Assembly (NCBI GenBank): GCA_000824805.1
Contig: CCNA01000014.1
Coordinates: 19,861-83,860, forward strand
Source: Mesorhizobium sp. SOD10
GTDB taxonomy: Bacteria > Pseudomonadota > Alphaproteobacteria > Rhizobiales > Rhizobiaceae
Reading direction: 5' to 3'
Length of the DNA stretch: 64,000 bases
The notes under the pieces: model-generated
Databases searched by the model: none
What the model was told of the DNA's origin: nothing
The model's input: the letters and a program-made list of their open reading frames with translations, nothing else
Program-made: the position numbers and the translations under genes
Shown: positions 18,393 through 27,347 of the stretch, in pieces
Layout of the letters: each line of letters opens with the position of its first letter
Position numbering within the stretch: the first letter of the stretch is position 1

Positions 18393-19610
18393 CTATTCGT
18401 GTCGCAGCGCGTCGATCGGATCGAGGCGGGCGCCGCGCAGCGCCGGGAAGAAGCCGAACACCGTGCCGATCAGCGCCGAGAAGCCGACGGCGAGCAGGAC
18501 GACGGCGGGGCTTGGCGCGAAGGGTATCGTCAGCGCCATCGAAGCCATGCCTGCCAGCGACAGGCCGATCAGGATGCCGATGATGCCGCCAAAGAGCGAC
18601 AGCACCGTCGCCTCGACCAGGAACTGGATGAGGATGTGCTTTTCATGCGCGCCGATCGCCAGCCTGATGCCGATTTCGCGCGTGCGCTCGGTGACGGACA
18701 CGAGCATGATGTTCATGATGCCGATGCCGCCGACCAGAAGACTGACGCCGGCGACGGCGCCGAGCATGCCGGTCATTGTGGTTGTGGCGCTGGTCATCGC
18801 GTCGGCGATCTGGGTCATGTCGCGGATGGCGAAATCGGAATCGCGGTCCGGCGTGATGCGGCGCGTGTCGCGCAAAATGTCCTCGACGCGCGGCTGCAGC
18901 TCGGTGGTCGGGGTGCGGTCGTCGGCGGCGATATAGATGTTGTCGATGTCGCGGTTGCCGGCGATGCGGCGCTGATAGGCGTGCAGCGGCATCAGCACGA
19001 CATTGTCCTGGTCCTGGCCGAAGCCGGTATAGCCCTTGGGCTCGAGCAGACCGATGATCTTGCAGGAGGTGCGGTTGACGCGGATGATCTCGCCTTCCGG
19101 ATCGCCGGCGCCGAAGAACTGCTGGCGCACGGTTTCGCCGATCAGGCACACACCTGCGCCGGCGCGCGTTTCGGAGTCGCTGAACGGACGGCCCGTGACC
19201 AGCTTCCAATCGCGGGCGTCGAGATAGGCGCTGTCGGTGCCGGTCACGCCGGAGGTGAGGCTTTCGGTGCCGAAGATGACGCGGGCCTGCTTTTGCGACG
19301 CCGGCGAAATTGCGCGCGCACCGCTGAGATGCGCAACGAGCGCGGCGACGTCCTTTTCGGCCAGCGGCCGCACTGCCTGGTCGAGCCCTCCCGGTCCGCC
19401 AGGGCCGGCAGGACGGCCGGCGCGAACGACGAGCAGGTTGCTGCCGAGCTTTGAGATATCGGCCTTGACCTTCTCCGTGGTGCCGGAACCGATGGTGAGC
19501 ATGGCTATGACGGCCGCGACGCCGATGACGATGCCGAGCAATGTCAGGAAGGAGCGCAATACGTTGCGGCGGATCGAACGCAGCGAGAGGCGGACGGTCT
19601 CCCAGATCAT
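18393..19610 (-). CDS. MacB-type ABC transporter permease
   Basis: The 405-residue inner-membrane protein has the MacB architecture without the ATPase: an N-terminal transmembrane helix (RSFLTLLGIVIGVAAVIAML), a large periplasmic MacB_PCD domain (about residues 50-270), then a three-helix FtsX domain with LLVGGIGIMNIMLVSVTERT and REIGIRLAIGA, ending in RGARLDPIDALRHE. It overlaps the ATPase gene by four bases. With the adaptor and ATPase it forms a tripartite efflux or periplasmic extrusion pump; the outer membrane channel is not in the window. Confidence 0.93.
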   Translation of the reverse strand: MIWETVRLSLRSIRRNVLRSFLTLLGIVIGVAAVIAMLTIGSGTTEKVKADISKLGSNLLVVRAGRPAGPGGPGGLDQAVRPLAEKDVAALVAHLSGARAISPASQKQARVIFGTESLTSGVTGTDSAYLDARDWKLVTGRPFSDSETRAGAGVCLIGETVRQQFFGAGDPEGEIIRVNRTSCKIIGLLEPKGYTGFGQDQDNVVLMPLHAYQRRIAGNRDIDNIYIAADDRTPTTELQPRVEDILRDTRRITPDRDSDFAIRDMTQIADAMTSATTTMTGMLGAVAGVSLLVGGIGIMNIMLVSVTERTREIGIRLAIGAHEKHILIQFLVEATVLSLFGGIIGILIGLSLAGMASMALTIPFAPSPAVVLLAVGFSALIGTVFGFFPALRGARLDPIDALRHE

Positions 19611-20314
19611 GCCGCTTCCTCCGATTTCAACCTATCGGAGGCGACATGGCCGTCGAGGAAGCGGATGGTGCGGCCGGCATAGTCCGCGACGTCGGCCTCA
19701 TGGGTCACCATGACGATGGAAAGGCCGAGTTCGGCGTTGAGCCTGGTCAGCAGTTCCATGATCTCGTGCGTGCGCGCGGTGTCGAGATTGCCTGTCGGCT
19801 CGTCGGCGACGAGCAGCGTCGGCCTGGTGACGATGGCGCGGGCGATCGCCACGCGCTGCTGCTGGCCGCCCGAAAGCTCGGCCGGGGTGTGGTGCTCGCG
19901 CCCGACAAGCCCGACTTCCGCCAGCGCCTGCATGGCGAGATCGCGGCGTTGGCGCGCGGCGACGCCGCGATAGATCAGCGGCAGCTCGACATTTTCCGCC
20001 GCCGTGGTGCGCGGCAGAAGATTGTAGCCTTGGAAGACGAAGCCGACATAGAGGTTGCGCAAAAGCGCGCGGCGGTTGCGGTCGAGGCGGCCCGCATCGA
20101 CACCCATGAAGGAATAGGTCCCGGCCGTCGGCGTATCGAGGCAGCCGATGATGTTCATCGCCGTCGACTTGCCGGATCCCGAGGGGCCCATGATGGCGAC
20201 GAACTCGCCGCGCCGAATGGCGAGATCGACGCCGACCAGCGCGTGCACGCGGGCCTCGCCCTCGCCATAGCTTTTCCAGACCTTATCGAAGGTGATGAGC
20301 CGGGAAGCCGAAAT
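19607..20314 (-). CDS. MacB/LolD-type ABC transporter ATP-binding protein (probable ATT start)
   Basis: An ATPase with Walker [11 protein letters not shown]-loop [10 protein letters not shown], signature [14 protein letters not shown], Walker [13 protein letters not shown] and the H-loop [11 protein letters not shown]. The first usual start codon in frame is GTG 20248, but that would remove the conserved N-terminal strand and A-loop [19 protein letters not shown], which is encoded in frame just upstream. An ATT at 20314 lies eight bases after GGAG, exactly where an ATG would be expected (ISASRLITF), and only four bases after the stop of the adaptor gene. I therefore call ATT as the start (235 residues). 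It energises the permease encoded next. Confidence 0.85.
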   Translation of the reverse strand: MSASRLITFDKVWKSYGEGEARVHALVGVDLAIRRGEFVAIMGPSGSGKSTAMNIIGCLDTPTAGTYSFMGVDAGRLDRNRRALLRNLYVGFVFQGYNLLPRTTAAENVELPLIYRGVAARQRRDLAMQALAEVGLVGREHHTPAELSGGQQQRVAIARAIVTRPTLLVADEPTGNLDTARTHEIMELLTRLNAELGLSIVMVTHEADVADYAGRTIRFLDGHVASDRLKSEEAA

Positions 20315-20318
20315 GTCG

Positions 20319-21605
20319 TCAGCTCCGCTGCTGCGCGCCGGTGATGACCGCAGCGCCCTCGTCGAGGCCGGACGTGATCTCGGTCAGCTCGCCGTCGGTC
20401 GAGCCGATCCTGACGTTGACCGGATGCGGGCGTCCGTTCTCCAGCACATAGAGCGTGCGCGAGCCGTCGGTCGGCGCCTTCGTCACCTCGCGCTGCCGGT
20501 TAGGGCGGCCCATGCGGCCGGTGAAAAGGTCGCTGAAGCTCCAGCCGCGCGCCTGCTGCTGCATCGGACGATAGCGGAAGGCCGTCGAGGGAACGGTGAG
20601 CACGCCCTTGGCCTGTCGCGTCACGACCGAAACCGTGGCCGTCATGCCGGGCCGCAAGAGAATCTCGCCATTGTCCACTTCGAGGCGCGCATTGTAGGTG
20701 ACGACGCCGTCGGTGGTGACCGAGGCGTAGGAGATGTCGCGGATCTCGGCGTCGAAGGGCCGGTCCGGGAAAGCGTCGACGGTGAAGCGGGCGTGCTGGC
20801 CGGGCTTGACCTGGCCGATATCGGCCTCGTCGACCGCGGCCTGCAATTCCATGTTCCTCAGGTCGGCGGCGATGACGAAGAGCACCGGTGCCTGCAATGA
20901 GGACGCGACGGTCTGGCCGGGATCGACCGAGCGCGTCAGCACGATGCCGTCGATCGGCGCATAGATGGTGCTTTTCGCGAGATCGGTCTGCTGCGCCTTG
21001 AGATCAGCCTGGGCGATGGCGAGATTGGCTTCGGCGCTGTCGAGAGCGGCCTTCGAGCGATCGCGCGTCGCGGTCGCCGCTTCGAGCGACTGGTCCGTCG
21101 CCATGCCGCGCTTGGTCAGCGCGCTGGCGCGCGCAACCGCGTTCTCGTTCTCCTGCAACGTCACCTTGGCGTCCTCGACGCTTGCTGCCGCCGCCTTGGC
21201 CGAGGCGATGGCGCGCTCGATCTGGACCTCCAGCTTGGCGGTGTCGAGCGTCGCCAGCACGTCGCCCTTCTTGACCTGCTGGTTTTCTTTGACCGTGACC
21301 GAGCGGACGATGCCGGAAAGCTCGCTGGAGATATCGACCTGGGTCAGCGGCTGCAGCGTGCCGGTGGCCGATACCTCGACCGTGAGGTCGGCGATCGCCG
21401 CCGGCACGGTGGTATACTCGATCCTGGGTGGCGCCGTCGCATACCATTGGTAAACGCCTACGCCAGCCGCGGCGATGGCGATCGCCAGCAGGCCGTAGAC
21501 CCAGAAGCGGCGGCGCTTGCGGCTTACACCCTTGCGGTCGAGCCCAAGCGCTGCCTCAATGGAAGTATCGGATTCCGCATTTGGCGGATTGACAAGCTGG
21601 TCCAC
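20319..21605 (-). CDS. MacA-like periplasmic adaptor (HlyD/RND membrane fusion family)
   Basis: The 428-residue adaptor has an N-terminal cytoplasmic stub, one transmembrane anchor (FWVYGLLAIAIAAAGVGVYQ, about residues 34-53), then lipoyl half-motifs (ISSELSGIVRSVTVKENQQV and STIYAPIDGIVLTRSVDPGQ) flanking a long alpha-helical hairpin rich in Ala and Glu. Beta-barrel and membrane-proximal domains follow. The start is GTG 21605 with AGGGGT upstream. First gene of a three-gene operon with the ATPase and permease. The substrate is unknown; MacAB systems export macrolides, lipopeptides or outer-membrane components. Confidence 0.92.
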   Translation of the reverse strand: MDQLVNPPNAESDTSIEAALGLDRKGVSRKRRRFWVYGLLAIAIAAAGVGVYQWYATAPPRIEYTTVPAAIADLTVEVSATGTLQPLTQVDISSELSGIVRSVTVKENQQVKKGDVLATLDTAKLEVQIERAIASAKAAAASVEDAKVTLQENENAVARASALTKRGMATDQSLEAATATRDRSKAALDSAEANLAIAQADLKAQQTDLAKSTIYAPIDGIVLTRSVDPGQTVASSLQAPVLFVIAADLRNMELQAAVDEADIGQVKPGQHARFTVDAFPDRPFDAEIRDISYASVTTDGVVTYNARLEVDNGEILLRPGMTATVSVVTRQAKGVLTVPSTAFRYRPMQQQARGWSFSDLFTGRMGRPNRQREVTKAPTDGSRTLYVLENGRPHPVNVRIGSTDGELTEITSGLDEGAAVITGAQQRS

Positions 21606-21737
21606 GCCGGACCCCTATGCTGAAAATCGATGTCCCTATCCATGCACAGATCAGGCCTTAAGGTTCGAATTTCAAATTAAATTTCCCTCATGTTGGGATT
21701 GAGGCAGAAATTCGGGGTGAGGCGAAAGGTTTTCTCA

Positions 21738-22640
21738 ATGGCGCGCAATTACTTGCTCTACGATGTGTTTACCACCGAAAGGCTGGCCGGAAATCCGCTT
21801 GCGGTGGTGCTGGACAGCGATGGGCTCGACACTGCCGGCATGCAGGCGATCGCCCGCGAGTTCAATCTTTCCGAGACGGTGTTCGTGCTGCCTCCGGACA
21901 ATCCAAAGCATCGCAACCGCATCCGCATCTTCACGCCCGACTATGAAATGCCTTTCGCAGGGCATCCGACTGTCGGCTCGGCGATTGCGCTGACCGAACT
22001 CGCCGGGGAGGCCGCCGGCATTTTCGTGCTGGAGGAGAACATCGGGCCGGTGCGTTGCGCGGTAAGCAAGCATGACGGCTCGACATTCGCCGAGTTCGAC
22101 CTGGCGAAATTGCCGGAACCGTTGGAGCTGAAGACCGATCCTGAGGCGATCGGCGCGGCGCTCGGCCTTGGCCCGCACGAGATCGGCTTCGAGAACCACC
22201 GCGTTGCCTTCTGGTCGGCCGGCGTGCCTTATGTGACGATTCCCGTTGCCGGGTTGGAGGAGGCGGCCAAGATCAGGCTCGACAATCAGGCGTGGTCGGA
22301 ATTGGCGCCTCGCAAGAGCGAATGGGCCTTCGCCAGCCCATATGTCTATTGCCGCGAGACGGTGCATCACGACAGCGCCTTCCATGTGCGCATGATCGTG
22401 CCCGGCACCCCGTCCTACGAGGATCCGGCGACCGGTTCGGCCGCGGCCGCCTTTGCCGGCGCCATCATGCATTTCGACGCCCCGATCGACGGTATCTCGC
22501 AGCTCTGGATAGAGCAGGGGCTGGAAATGGGCCGGCCCTCGCGCATTCGCTTGGAGCTCAATGTCGATGGCGGAAAACTCGCCTCCGCGCGCATCGGCGG
22601 CCATGCGATCAAGATGGCGGAAGGCAGGCTGTTTGTCTGA
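21738..22640 (+). CDS. PhzF-family isomerase
   Basis: The 300-residue protein has the two-lobed diaminopimelate-epimerase-like fold of the PhzF family. Hallmarks are VFTTERLAGNPLAVVLDSDG, the catalytic glutamate in REFNLSETVFV (Glu47), FTPDYEMPFAGHPTVGSA, and YEDPATGSAAAAFAG in the second half. PhzF of phenazine synthesis isomerises a dihydroanthranilate derivative, but most relatives have unknown substrates. No phenazine genes are present, so that role is not implied. ATG 21738 precedes the conserved MARNYLLYDVF start. A terminator overlaps its stop. Confidence 0.9.
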   Translation: MARNYLLYDVFTTERLAGNPLAVVLDSDGLDTAGMQAIAREFNLSETVFVLPPDNPKHRNRIRIFTPDYEMPFAGHPTVGSAIALTELAGEAAGIFVLEENIGPVRCAVSKHDGSTFAEFDLAKLPEPLELKTDPEAIGAALGLGPHEIGFENHRVAFWSAGVPYVTIPVAGLEEAAKIRLDNQAWSELAPRKSEWAFASPYVYCRETVHHDSAFHVRMIVPGTPSYEDPATGSAAAAFAGAIMHFDAPIDGISQLWIEQGLEMGRPSRIRLELNVDGGKLASARIGGHAIKMAEGRLFV

Positions 22641-22657
22641 TGCCTGCGGGCTTTTTT
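22623..22657 (+). terminator. Terminator overlapping the stop of the PhzF-family gene
   Basis: GCAGGC (22624-22629) pairs with GCCTGC (22642-22647) across the stop codon, followed by GGGC and six T residues at 22652-22657. Confidence 0.6.
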
Positions 22658-22665
22658 AGGCAGGC

Positions 22666-22706
22666 ATGATCTTTTCCGAAAACCGGAATCCACTTTTCGG
22701 GATCAT
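22666..22706. repeat. Rhizobial short palindromic repeat
   Basis: ATGATC (22666-22671) pairs with GATCAT (22701-22706), and CCGAAAA (22676-22682) with TTTTCGG (22694-22700), around CCGGAATCCAC. This sequence is, from memory, one of the commonest intergenic palindromes in Hyphomicrobiales. It lies between the PhzF-family gene and the tRNA gene. Confidence 0.75.
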
Positions 22707-22800
22707 CCATGTCGATTTGTCGGGAAATGATCCGGCAGGGCTAGACATCACCGAAAGCGGCGGCTATATGCGCCGCCGACGCTGGTTTTCCCGGCGGTGT

Positions 22801-22876
<76 letters not shown>

Positions 22877-22918
22877 AATCTTCTTATGAAAACAACGAAG
22901 TACGCCGCCACGCGGCGC

Positions 22919-23311
22919 CTACGGCGCTGTTTTGCTGAGGCTCGCCTTGAACTTGACCTTCATGGTGATCTGACCGCTCACCGTGAGCTGCGATCCACCA
23001 TAACCGCCGATGTTGCGGTCCCTGGCGTTGAGATTGGTGCTCATGCCGGCAATCTCGCATGTATCGGCGACGGTCTCGAGCACCAAGGCGCAGCTGCCCG
23101 CCGCGACCTTGTAGAAGGAACGCAGCGCGACCTGCTGCTGCACGGCAGCATCGTCGTCATCCTTGACCGGAAAGGTCATTGAGATCGATGATTGTATCCT
23201 GGCCGATCCGTCTTCGCCGGGACGAAGCGGGCGGACATATTGATCCTGAGACAAAGTCGGCGAAGTCGCGGCAACAAGAATCGCAGCGGATATTAGATAT
23301 TTCAAATACAT
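22919..23311 (-). CDS. Secreted hypothetical protein
   Basis: A 130-residue protein I do not recognise. A clear signal peptide (YLKYLISAAILVAATSPTLS, cut probably near LSQ) points to periplasmic export. The mature part has paired cysteines in GSCALVLETVADTCEIAGMS and a C-terminal strand-rich region SQLTVSGQITMKVKFKA. It resembles small periplasmic proteins of Rhizobiales with no known role. ATG 23311 has GGGAG eight bases upstream, which favours it over earlier ATGs at 23326 and 23344. It stands alone between tRNA-Lys and cobT, separate from the cob operon. Confidence 0.7.
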   Translation of the reverse strand: MYLKYLISAAILVAATSPTLSQDQYVRPLRPGEDGSARIQSSISMTFPVKDDDDAAVQQQVALRSFYKVAAGSCALVLETVADTCEIAGMSTNLNARDRNIGGYGGSQLTVSGQITMKVKFKASLSKTAP

Positions 23312-23404
23312 CGATCGATCTCCCATGAAACTTCTACGTCTCATGGAATAACCGAGATGACGTTATATCGATGTTTCAACAGTGTTGAAATTTCGACTGA
23401 TTCT

Positions 23405-24430
23405 TTATTTTTCCGAAACGCCGGCTTCGGCGAAGCTAGCCATCCTGGCATGGCATTCCAGCGCCGAGCGGACGATGTTGACGGCAAGGCAAGCGCCGGA
23501 GCCTTCGCCCAGCCGCATGCCGAGGTCGAGCAGCGGCGGCAGACCAAGCGCCTCGAGCAGGCGGCGGTGGCCGGCTTCGGCCGAGACATGAGCGGCGATT
23601 GTGTGAGCGAGGCCGGTCGGGTGAAGCCTCGCAAGAGGTGCTGCGGCGGCGGTGCAGACGAAGCCGTCGAGCAGCACCGGCACGTTGTTCTTGCGCGCGG
23701 CAAGCGTCGCCCCGAGGATGGCGGCCAGCTCACGTCCGCCAAGCGCGGCCGCTATCTTCAGCGGGTCGGAAAGCGAATCGGCATGGCGCTTGAGGCCTGC
23801 CTCGATGGCCACAACCTTGCGCTGCAGCCCTGCATCGTCGACGCCGGTGCCGCGCCCGGTCCATTTTTCCGCGCCGCCGCCGAAGAGGGCGGTGGAGATC
23901 GCGGCCGCCGGCGTCGTGTTGCCGATGCCCATCTCACCGAAGCAGACAAGGTCGAGGTCGTTGGTCACGGCATCGTAGCCGGCCGAGACGGCGGTAAGGA
24001 ATGCCTGCTCGTCCATCGCCGGCACCTGAGTGAAATCGCCGGTCGGACGGTCGAGGTCGAGCGGGATGACGTCCAGCTTTGCGCCGGCAATGCGGGCAAG
24101 CTGGTTGATGGCAGCACCCCCGCCGGCGAAGTTCGCCACCATCTGTACGGTGACTTCCGACGGATAGGCCGAGACGCCCTGCGCGGTGACGCCGTGATTG
24201 CCGGCGAAGACGAAGACTTTCACCGTATCGAGCTTCGGCATGTCGCGACCCTGCCACCGGCCCAGCCAGGCGGCTATCGTTTCCAGTCGACCAAGGCTGC
24301 CCGGCGGCTTGGTGAGCGTGTTCTGACGCTCGGCGACAGCAGCTGCTGCGGTATCGCTGCCGGCGGGGAGATCTAGGCAGGCCGCACGCAGTTCATCGAG
24401 GGATTTGAAGCGTGTTGATTGGGGGGACAT
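23405..24430 (-). CDS. cobT: Nicotinate-nucleotide-dimethylbenzimidazole phosphoribosyltransferase
   Basis: This enzyme (CobU in Pseudomonas denitrificans naming) makes alpha-ribazole phosphate from dimethylbenzimidazole and nicotinate mononucleotide, the lower ligand of cobalamin. The 341-residue protein has DLPAGSDTAAAAVAERQNTL, KPPGSLGRLE, the FAGNHGVTAQGVSAYP motif, CFGEMGIGNTTPAAAIS and the catalytic glutamate (about residue 309) in MRLGEGSGACLAV. It starts 24 bases after cobS on the same strand and is the last gene of the cob operon. Confidence 0.97.
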   Translation of the reverse strand: MSPQSTRFKSLDELRAACLDLPAGSDTAAAAVAERQNTLTKPPGSLGRLETIAAWLGRWQGRDMPKLDTVKVFVFAGNHGVTAQGVSAYPSEVTVQMVANFAGGGAAINQLARIAGAKLDVIPLDLDRPTGDFTQVPAMDEQAFLTAVSAGYDAVTNDLDLVCFGEMGIGNTTPAAAISTALFGGGAEKWTGRGTGVDDAGLQRKVVAIEAGLKRHADSLSDPLKIAAALGGRELAAILGATLAARKNNVPVLLDGFVCTAAAAPLARLHPTGLAHTIAAHVSAEAGHRRLLEALGLPPLLDLGMRLGEGSGACLAVNIVRSALECHARMASFAEAGVSEK

Positions 24431-24454
24431 GGGGGCAAGGTCTCCGAAAGAGAA

Positions 24455-25222
24455 TTAGGAAAGGCAAATGGAAGCGACGAGAAGAACGGCGATCTCGCCA
24501 AGCTGCTGCAGCGCGCCGATCGTGTCGCCGGTCTGGCCGCCAATCTGGCTGAGGCAAAGCGCGCGCAAGGCCATGAAGACCAGGCCGAGCAGGATCGCCG
24601 CCGCTATGGCGCCGCCAAGGCCGAGCGCCAGCAGCGCCACGGCACCAAGCGCAGCGCCGATGATGGCGGTCTCGGAGGTGACGGTGCCGGCGTTGGCCGA
24701 CAGGCCATCGCTGCGGGCCGGCGGCAGAAGTTGCATGAAAGCGCCGAACAGGCCGCGCGAGCCGGCATGCGCGGCGAGCAGCGCCAGGAACACATGGCCG
24801 GGACCGGCGAGTTCGGACAGCGCGCTCCAGCGGATGAGCAGCGACAGCCCAAGCGCCGCCGCGCCATAGGCGCCGATGCGGCTGTCGCGCATGATCTCCA
24901 GTTTCAAGTCGCGCGTCCTGCCGCCCCAAAAGCCATCGGCGATGTCGGAAAGCCCGTCCTCATGCAGACAGCCGGTGGCGAGCATCGTCGCGGCGAGCGT
25001 GAGCGCCGCGGCCGGTGCGGCGGCGAGGCCGAAGACGGCGGCAATCGCATAGACCAGCGCGCCGATGATAGCCACCGCGAGGCCGGCGAAGGGCGCCGCC
25101 CAGATCGCATCCGCCAGGCTGCGGCCGCCGAAATCGCTCGAGGGTAATCTCAGCCGGGTGAAGAAGACGAGGCTGAGGCCGATATCATCAAGCACTTGCT
25201 TGGGCGCGGAAGGGCCGCTCAT
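24455..25222 (-). CDS. cobS: Adenosylcobinamide-GDP ribazoletransferase (cobalamin synthase)
   Basis: The 255-residue inner-membrane enzyme (also called CobV) joins adenosylcobinamide-GDP to alpha-ribazole (phosphate), the final assembly step. The motif HEDGLSDIADGFWGG at residues 87-101 and MRDSRIGAYGAAAL are diagnostic Mg2+-binding segments; several hydrophobic helices follow, ending in a hydrophobic tail. Its 5' end overlaps the 3' end of cobB by four bases, so translation is coupled. Confidence 0.96.
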   Translation of the reverse strand: MSGPSAPKQVLDDIGLSLVFFTRLRLPSSDFGGRSLADAIWAAPFAGLAVAIIGALVYAIAAVFGLAAAPAAALTLAATMLATGCLHEDGLSDIADGFWGGRTRDLKLEIMRDSRIGAYGAAALGLSLLIRWSALSELAGPGHVFLALLAAHAGSRGLFGAFMQLLPPARSDGLSANAGTVTSETAIIGAALGAVALLALGLGGAIAAAILLGLVFMALRALCLSQIGGQTGDTIGALQQLGEIAVLLVASICLS

Positions 25223-26535
25223 GCGCTCCTCGCAATGGCGTGGAAGAAGGTGCCGCTCACATGGCCGCGCCGGCAGCCGGAGGCGCCGAGCGGATTGCCC
25301 TGACCGTCGGCAAGATCGGCCAGCGGCTCGTCATTGCCGGCAGCGAGCATCTGCGCATAGTGGAATTCGTGCCCCCGGATCGACGTGCCCTCCGGCCCCA
25401 ACGGGCAGGCGGCGCGCAGCCGCGCCTCGCGGTAGCCGAGATTCATCTTGCGTTTGGCAAAGCTGGTCGAGTGGCCGAGCAGGCCGAGCATCTTGTGGCT
25501 CTCGCCGTCCGCGTCTTCCAGCACCTCGCCCAGCACCATGAAGCCGCCGCACTCGCCATGCACCGGCTTCGTCGCCGCAAAGCGCGCCATTCCTGTCTGG
25601 AAGTTGGTGGCGGCCGCGAGCTTGCCGGCGTGCAGTTCGGGGTAACCGCCGGGCAACCAGCAGATCTCGCAGTCCGGCGAAGGCGCTTCGTCGGCAAGCG
25701 GCGAGAAAGGCACGATCTCGGCGCCGGCCTTGCGCCAATGCGTGGCGACATGCGGATAGAGGAAGGTGAAGGCGGCGTCCTGCGCCAGCGCGATGCGCTG
25801 CCCGGGCGGCTGCAGCGCGTCGCCGAAGTCGCCGGCCGCCGGTTCCAGCGGGGTGGCCAGCGCCAGGATGGCGTCGATGTCGAGCGATTTCTCGACCATG
25901 TCGGCCAGCCGGTCGAGATGCGCCATCAGGTTCTCGTATTCGCCGGCCTGGACGAGGCCGAGATGCCGTTCCGGCAGGTTGAGCGTCGGATCGCGCAGGA
26001 TGGCGCCGACCACCGGCAGGCCGATCGCCTCGATGGCGTCGCCGGACAGCCGCCGGTGGCGTTCGCTGCCGAGCCGGTTGAGCACGACGCCGGCCATGCG
26101 GACGTCCGGATCGTAAGTGGCGAAACCCTTGGCGACCGCCGCAGCGGTCGTCGACTGACCTGAAACGTCCAGCACCAGAAGCACCGGCAAGCCATAGAGC
26201 CGGGCGAGATCGGCGGCCGAGCCCGAGCGGCCTTCGGGTGCGGGAATGCCGTCGAACAGGCCCATCGCGCTTTCGAGGATGACGTATTCAGCGTCATCCG
26301 CAGCTTGTGCGGCCAGCGCGTTGAGCAGGGAAGGGGACATCGCCCAACTGTCGAGATTGACGCCGGAAAGGCCGGTGGCGGCCGTATGGAAACCAGGGTC
26401 GATATAGTCCGGGCCGGACTTGGCGCCGCGCACTTTCAACCCGCGCCGGGCGAGCGCGCGCAACAGGCCGATGGTGACGCTGGTCTTGCCCGAGCCGGAG
26501 CGCGGCGCGCCGATGATGATCGCGCGCGCCGTCAT
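25219..26535 (-). CDS. cobB: Hydrogenobyrinic acid a,c-diamide synthase
   Basis: CobB amidates the a and c side chains of hydrogenobyrinic acid using glutamine and ATP. The 438-residue protein has an N-terminal P-loop GAPRSGSGKTSVTIGLL and the GAKSGPDYIDPGFH segment, and a C-terminal class I glutamine amidotransferase domain with the nucleophile Cys329 in HGECGGFMVLGE and the histidine in SGTFFHA. The N-terminal ESAMGLFDGIP region is typical. It follows cobA with a four-base overlap. Confidence 0.97.
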   Translation of the reverse strand: MTARAIIIGAPRSGSGKTSVTIGLLRALARRGLKVRGAKSGPDYIDPGFHTAATGLSGVNLDSWAMSPSLLNALAAQAADDAEYVILESAMGLFDGIPAPEGRSGSAADLARLYGLPVLLVLDVSGQSTTAAAVAKGFATYDPDVRMAGVVLNRLGSERHRRLSGDAIEAIGLPVVGAILRDPTLNLPERHLGLVQAGEYENLMAHLDRLADMVEKSLDIDAILALATPLEPAAGDFGDALQPPGQRIALAQDAAFTFLYPHVATHWRKAGAEIVPFSPLADEAPSPDCEICWLPGGYPELHAGKLAAATNFQTGMARFAATKPVHGECGGFMVLGEVLEDADGESHKMLGLLGHSTSFAKRKMNLGYREARLRAACPLGPEGTSIRGHEFHYAQMLAAGNDEPLADLADGQGNPLGASGCRRGHVSGTFFHAIARSA

Positions 26536-27347
26536 ACCTCACCTGCCAGGGCCGCGCGCATGGCGACGATGCCGCCGACGACGATCAGCGCCGGCGAAGC
26601 GAGTCCGGCGGCCGCGGCCTCTTCGGAGATGGTTGCGAGCGTGGCGACGACGATGCGTTCCTGCGACGTGGTTGCGGCGACGATCACAGCGGCCGGGGTC
26701 GAAGGCGCGAGGCCGCCCTCAAGCAGCTTTGCCGCGATCACCGGCAGGTTGGCCATGCCCATATAGACGACCACCGGCTGTCCGGTGCGCGCGATCGCTG
26801 TCCAGTCGATGTCGTCATCGGTGCCCGCCGCGTGGCCGGTCGCCAGGATGACGGCCTTGTTGATGCCGCGCATGGTGGCGGGAATGCCGGTGGCGGCAAG
26901 CGCGCTGAGACCCGAGGTCAGGCCGGAGAGCACCCGGAACGGTATTCCTTCGCCGGCGAGCGCCAGAGCCTCTTCGCCGCCCCGGCCGAAAATATAGGGA
27001 TCGCCGCCTTTCAGCCGCACGACACGGCGGCCCTGGTGCGCCAGCCGCACCAGCAGGGCGTTGATGTCGTCCTGCTTCATCGAGGGCTGGCCGCCGCGTT
27101 TTCCTGCGTAGAAAAGCTCTGCACCTTGAGCGACCGCCACGAGATCGGGCGAGACGAGCGCGTCATAGACCAGCGCGTCGCACTGCCCGAGCGCCGCAAG
27201 CACCTCCAGCGTGAGGCAACCGGGATCGCCGGGGCCGGCGCCGGCCAGCCAGACATGGCCGGGCTCGAGCTCGCGCGGCTTGAAGTTCAGGCGCGCCAGC
27301 GCCTGCTCCACATTTGCCCGTCCGTTCGTATTGGCGCCGCCGTTCAC
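26532..27347 (-). CDS. cobA: Uroporphyrinogen-III C-methyltransferase (SUMT)
   Basis: CobA methylates uroporphyrinogen III at C2 and C7 with SAM to give precorrin-2, the entry step to the corrin ring. The 271-residue protein has [38 protein letters not shown] (SAM-binding) and TYP-like [12 protein letters not shown]. The start is GTG 27347, overlapping the cobM stop as GTGA. The frame stays open far upstream through the antisense of nothing conserved, so the long version is rejected. No CysG-type siroheme domain is fused. Confidence 0.95.
   Translation of the reverse strand: MNGGANTNGRANVEQALARLNFKPRELEPGHVWLAGAGPGDPGCLTLEVLAALGQCDALVYDALVSPDLVAVAQGAELFYAGKRGGQPSMKQDDINALLVRLAHQGRRVVRLKGGDPYIFGRGGEEALALAGEGIPFRVLSGLTSGLSALAATGIPATMRGINKAVILATGHAAGTDDDIDWTAIARTGQPVVVYMGMANLPVIAAKLLEGGLAPSTPAAVIVAATTSQERIVVATLATISEEAAAAGLASPALIVVGGIVAMRAALAGEV

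Noticed and set aside
21738..22640. PhzF homologue as evidence of phenazine synthesis
   Set aside because: No other phz gene is present and most PhzF-family proteins in bacteria are not phenazine enzymes.
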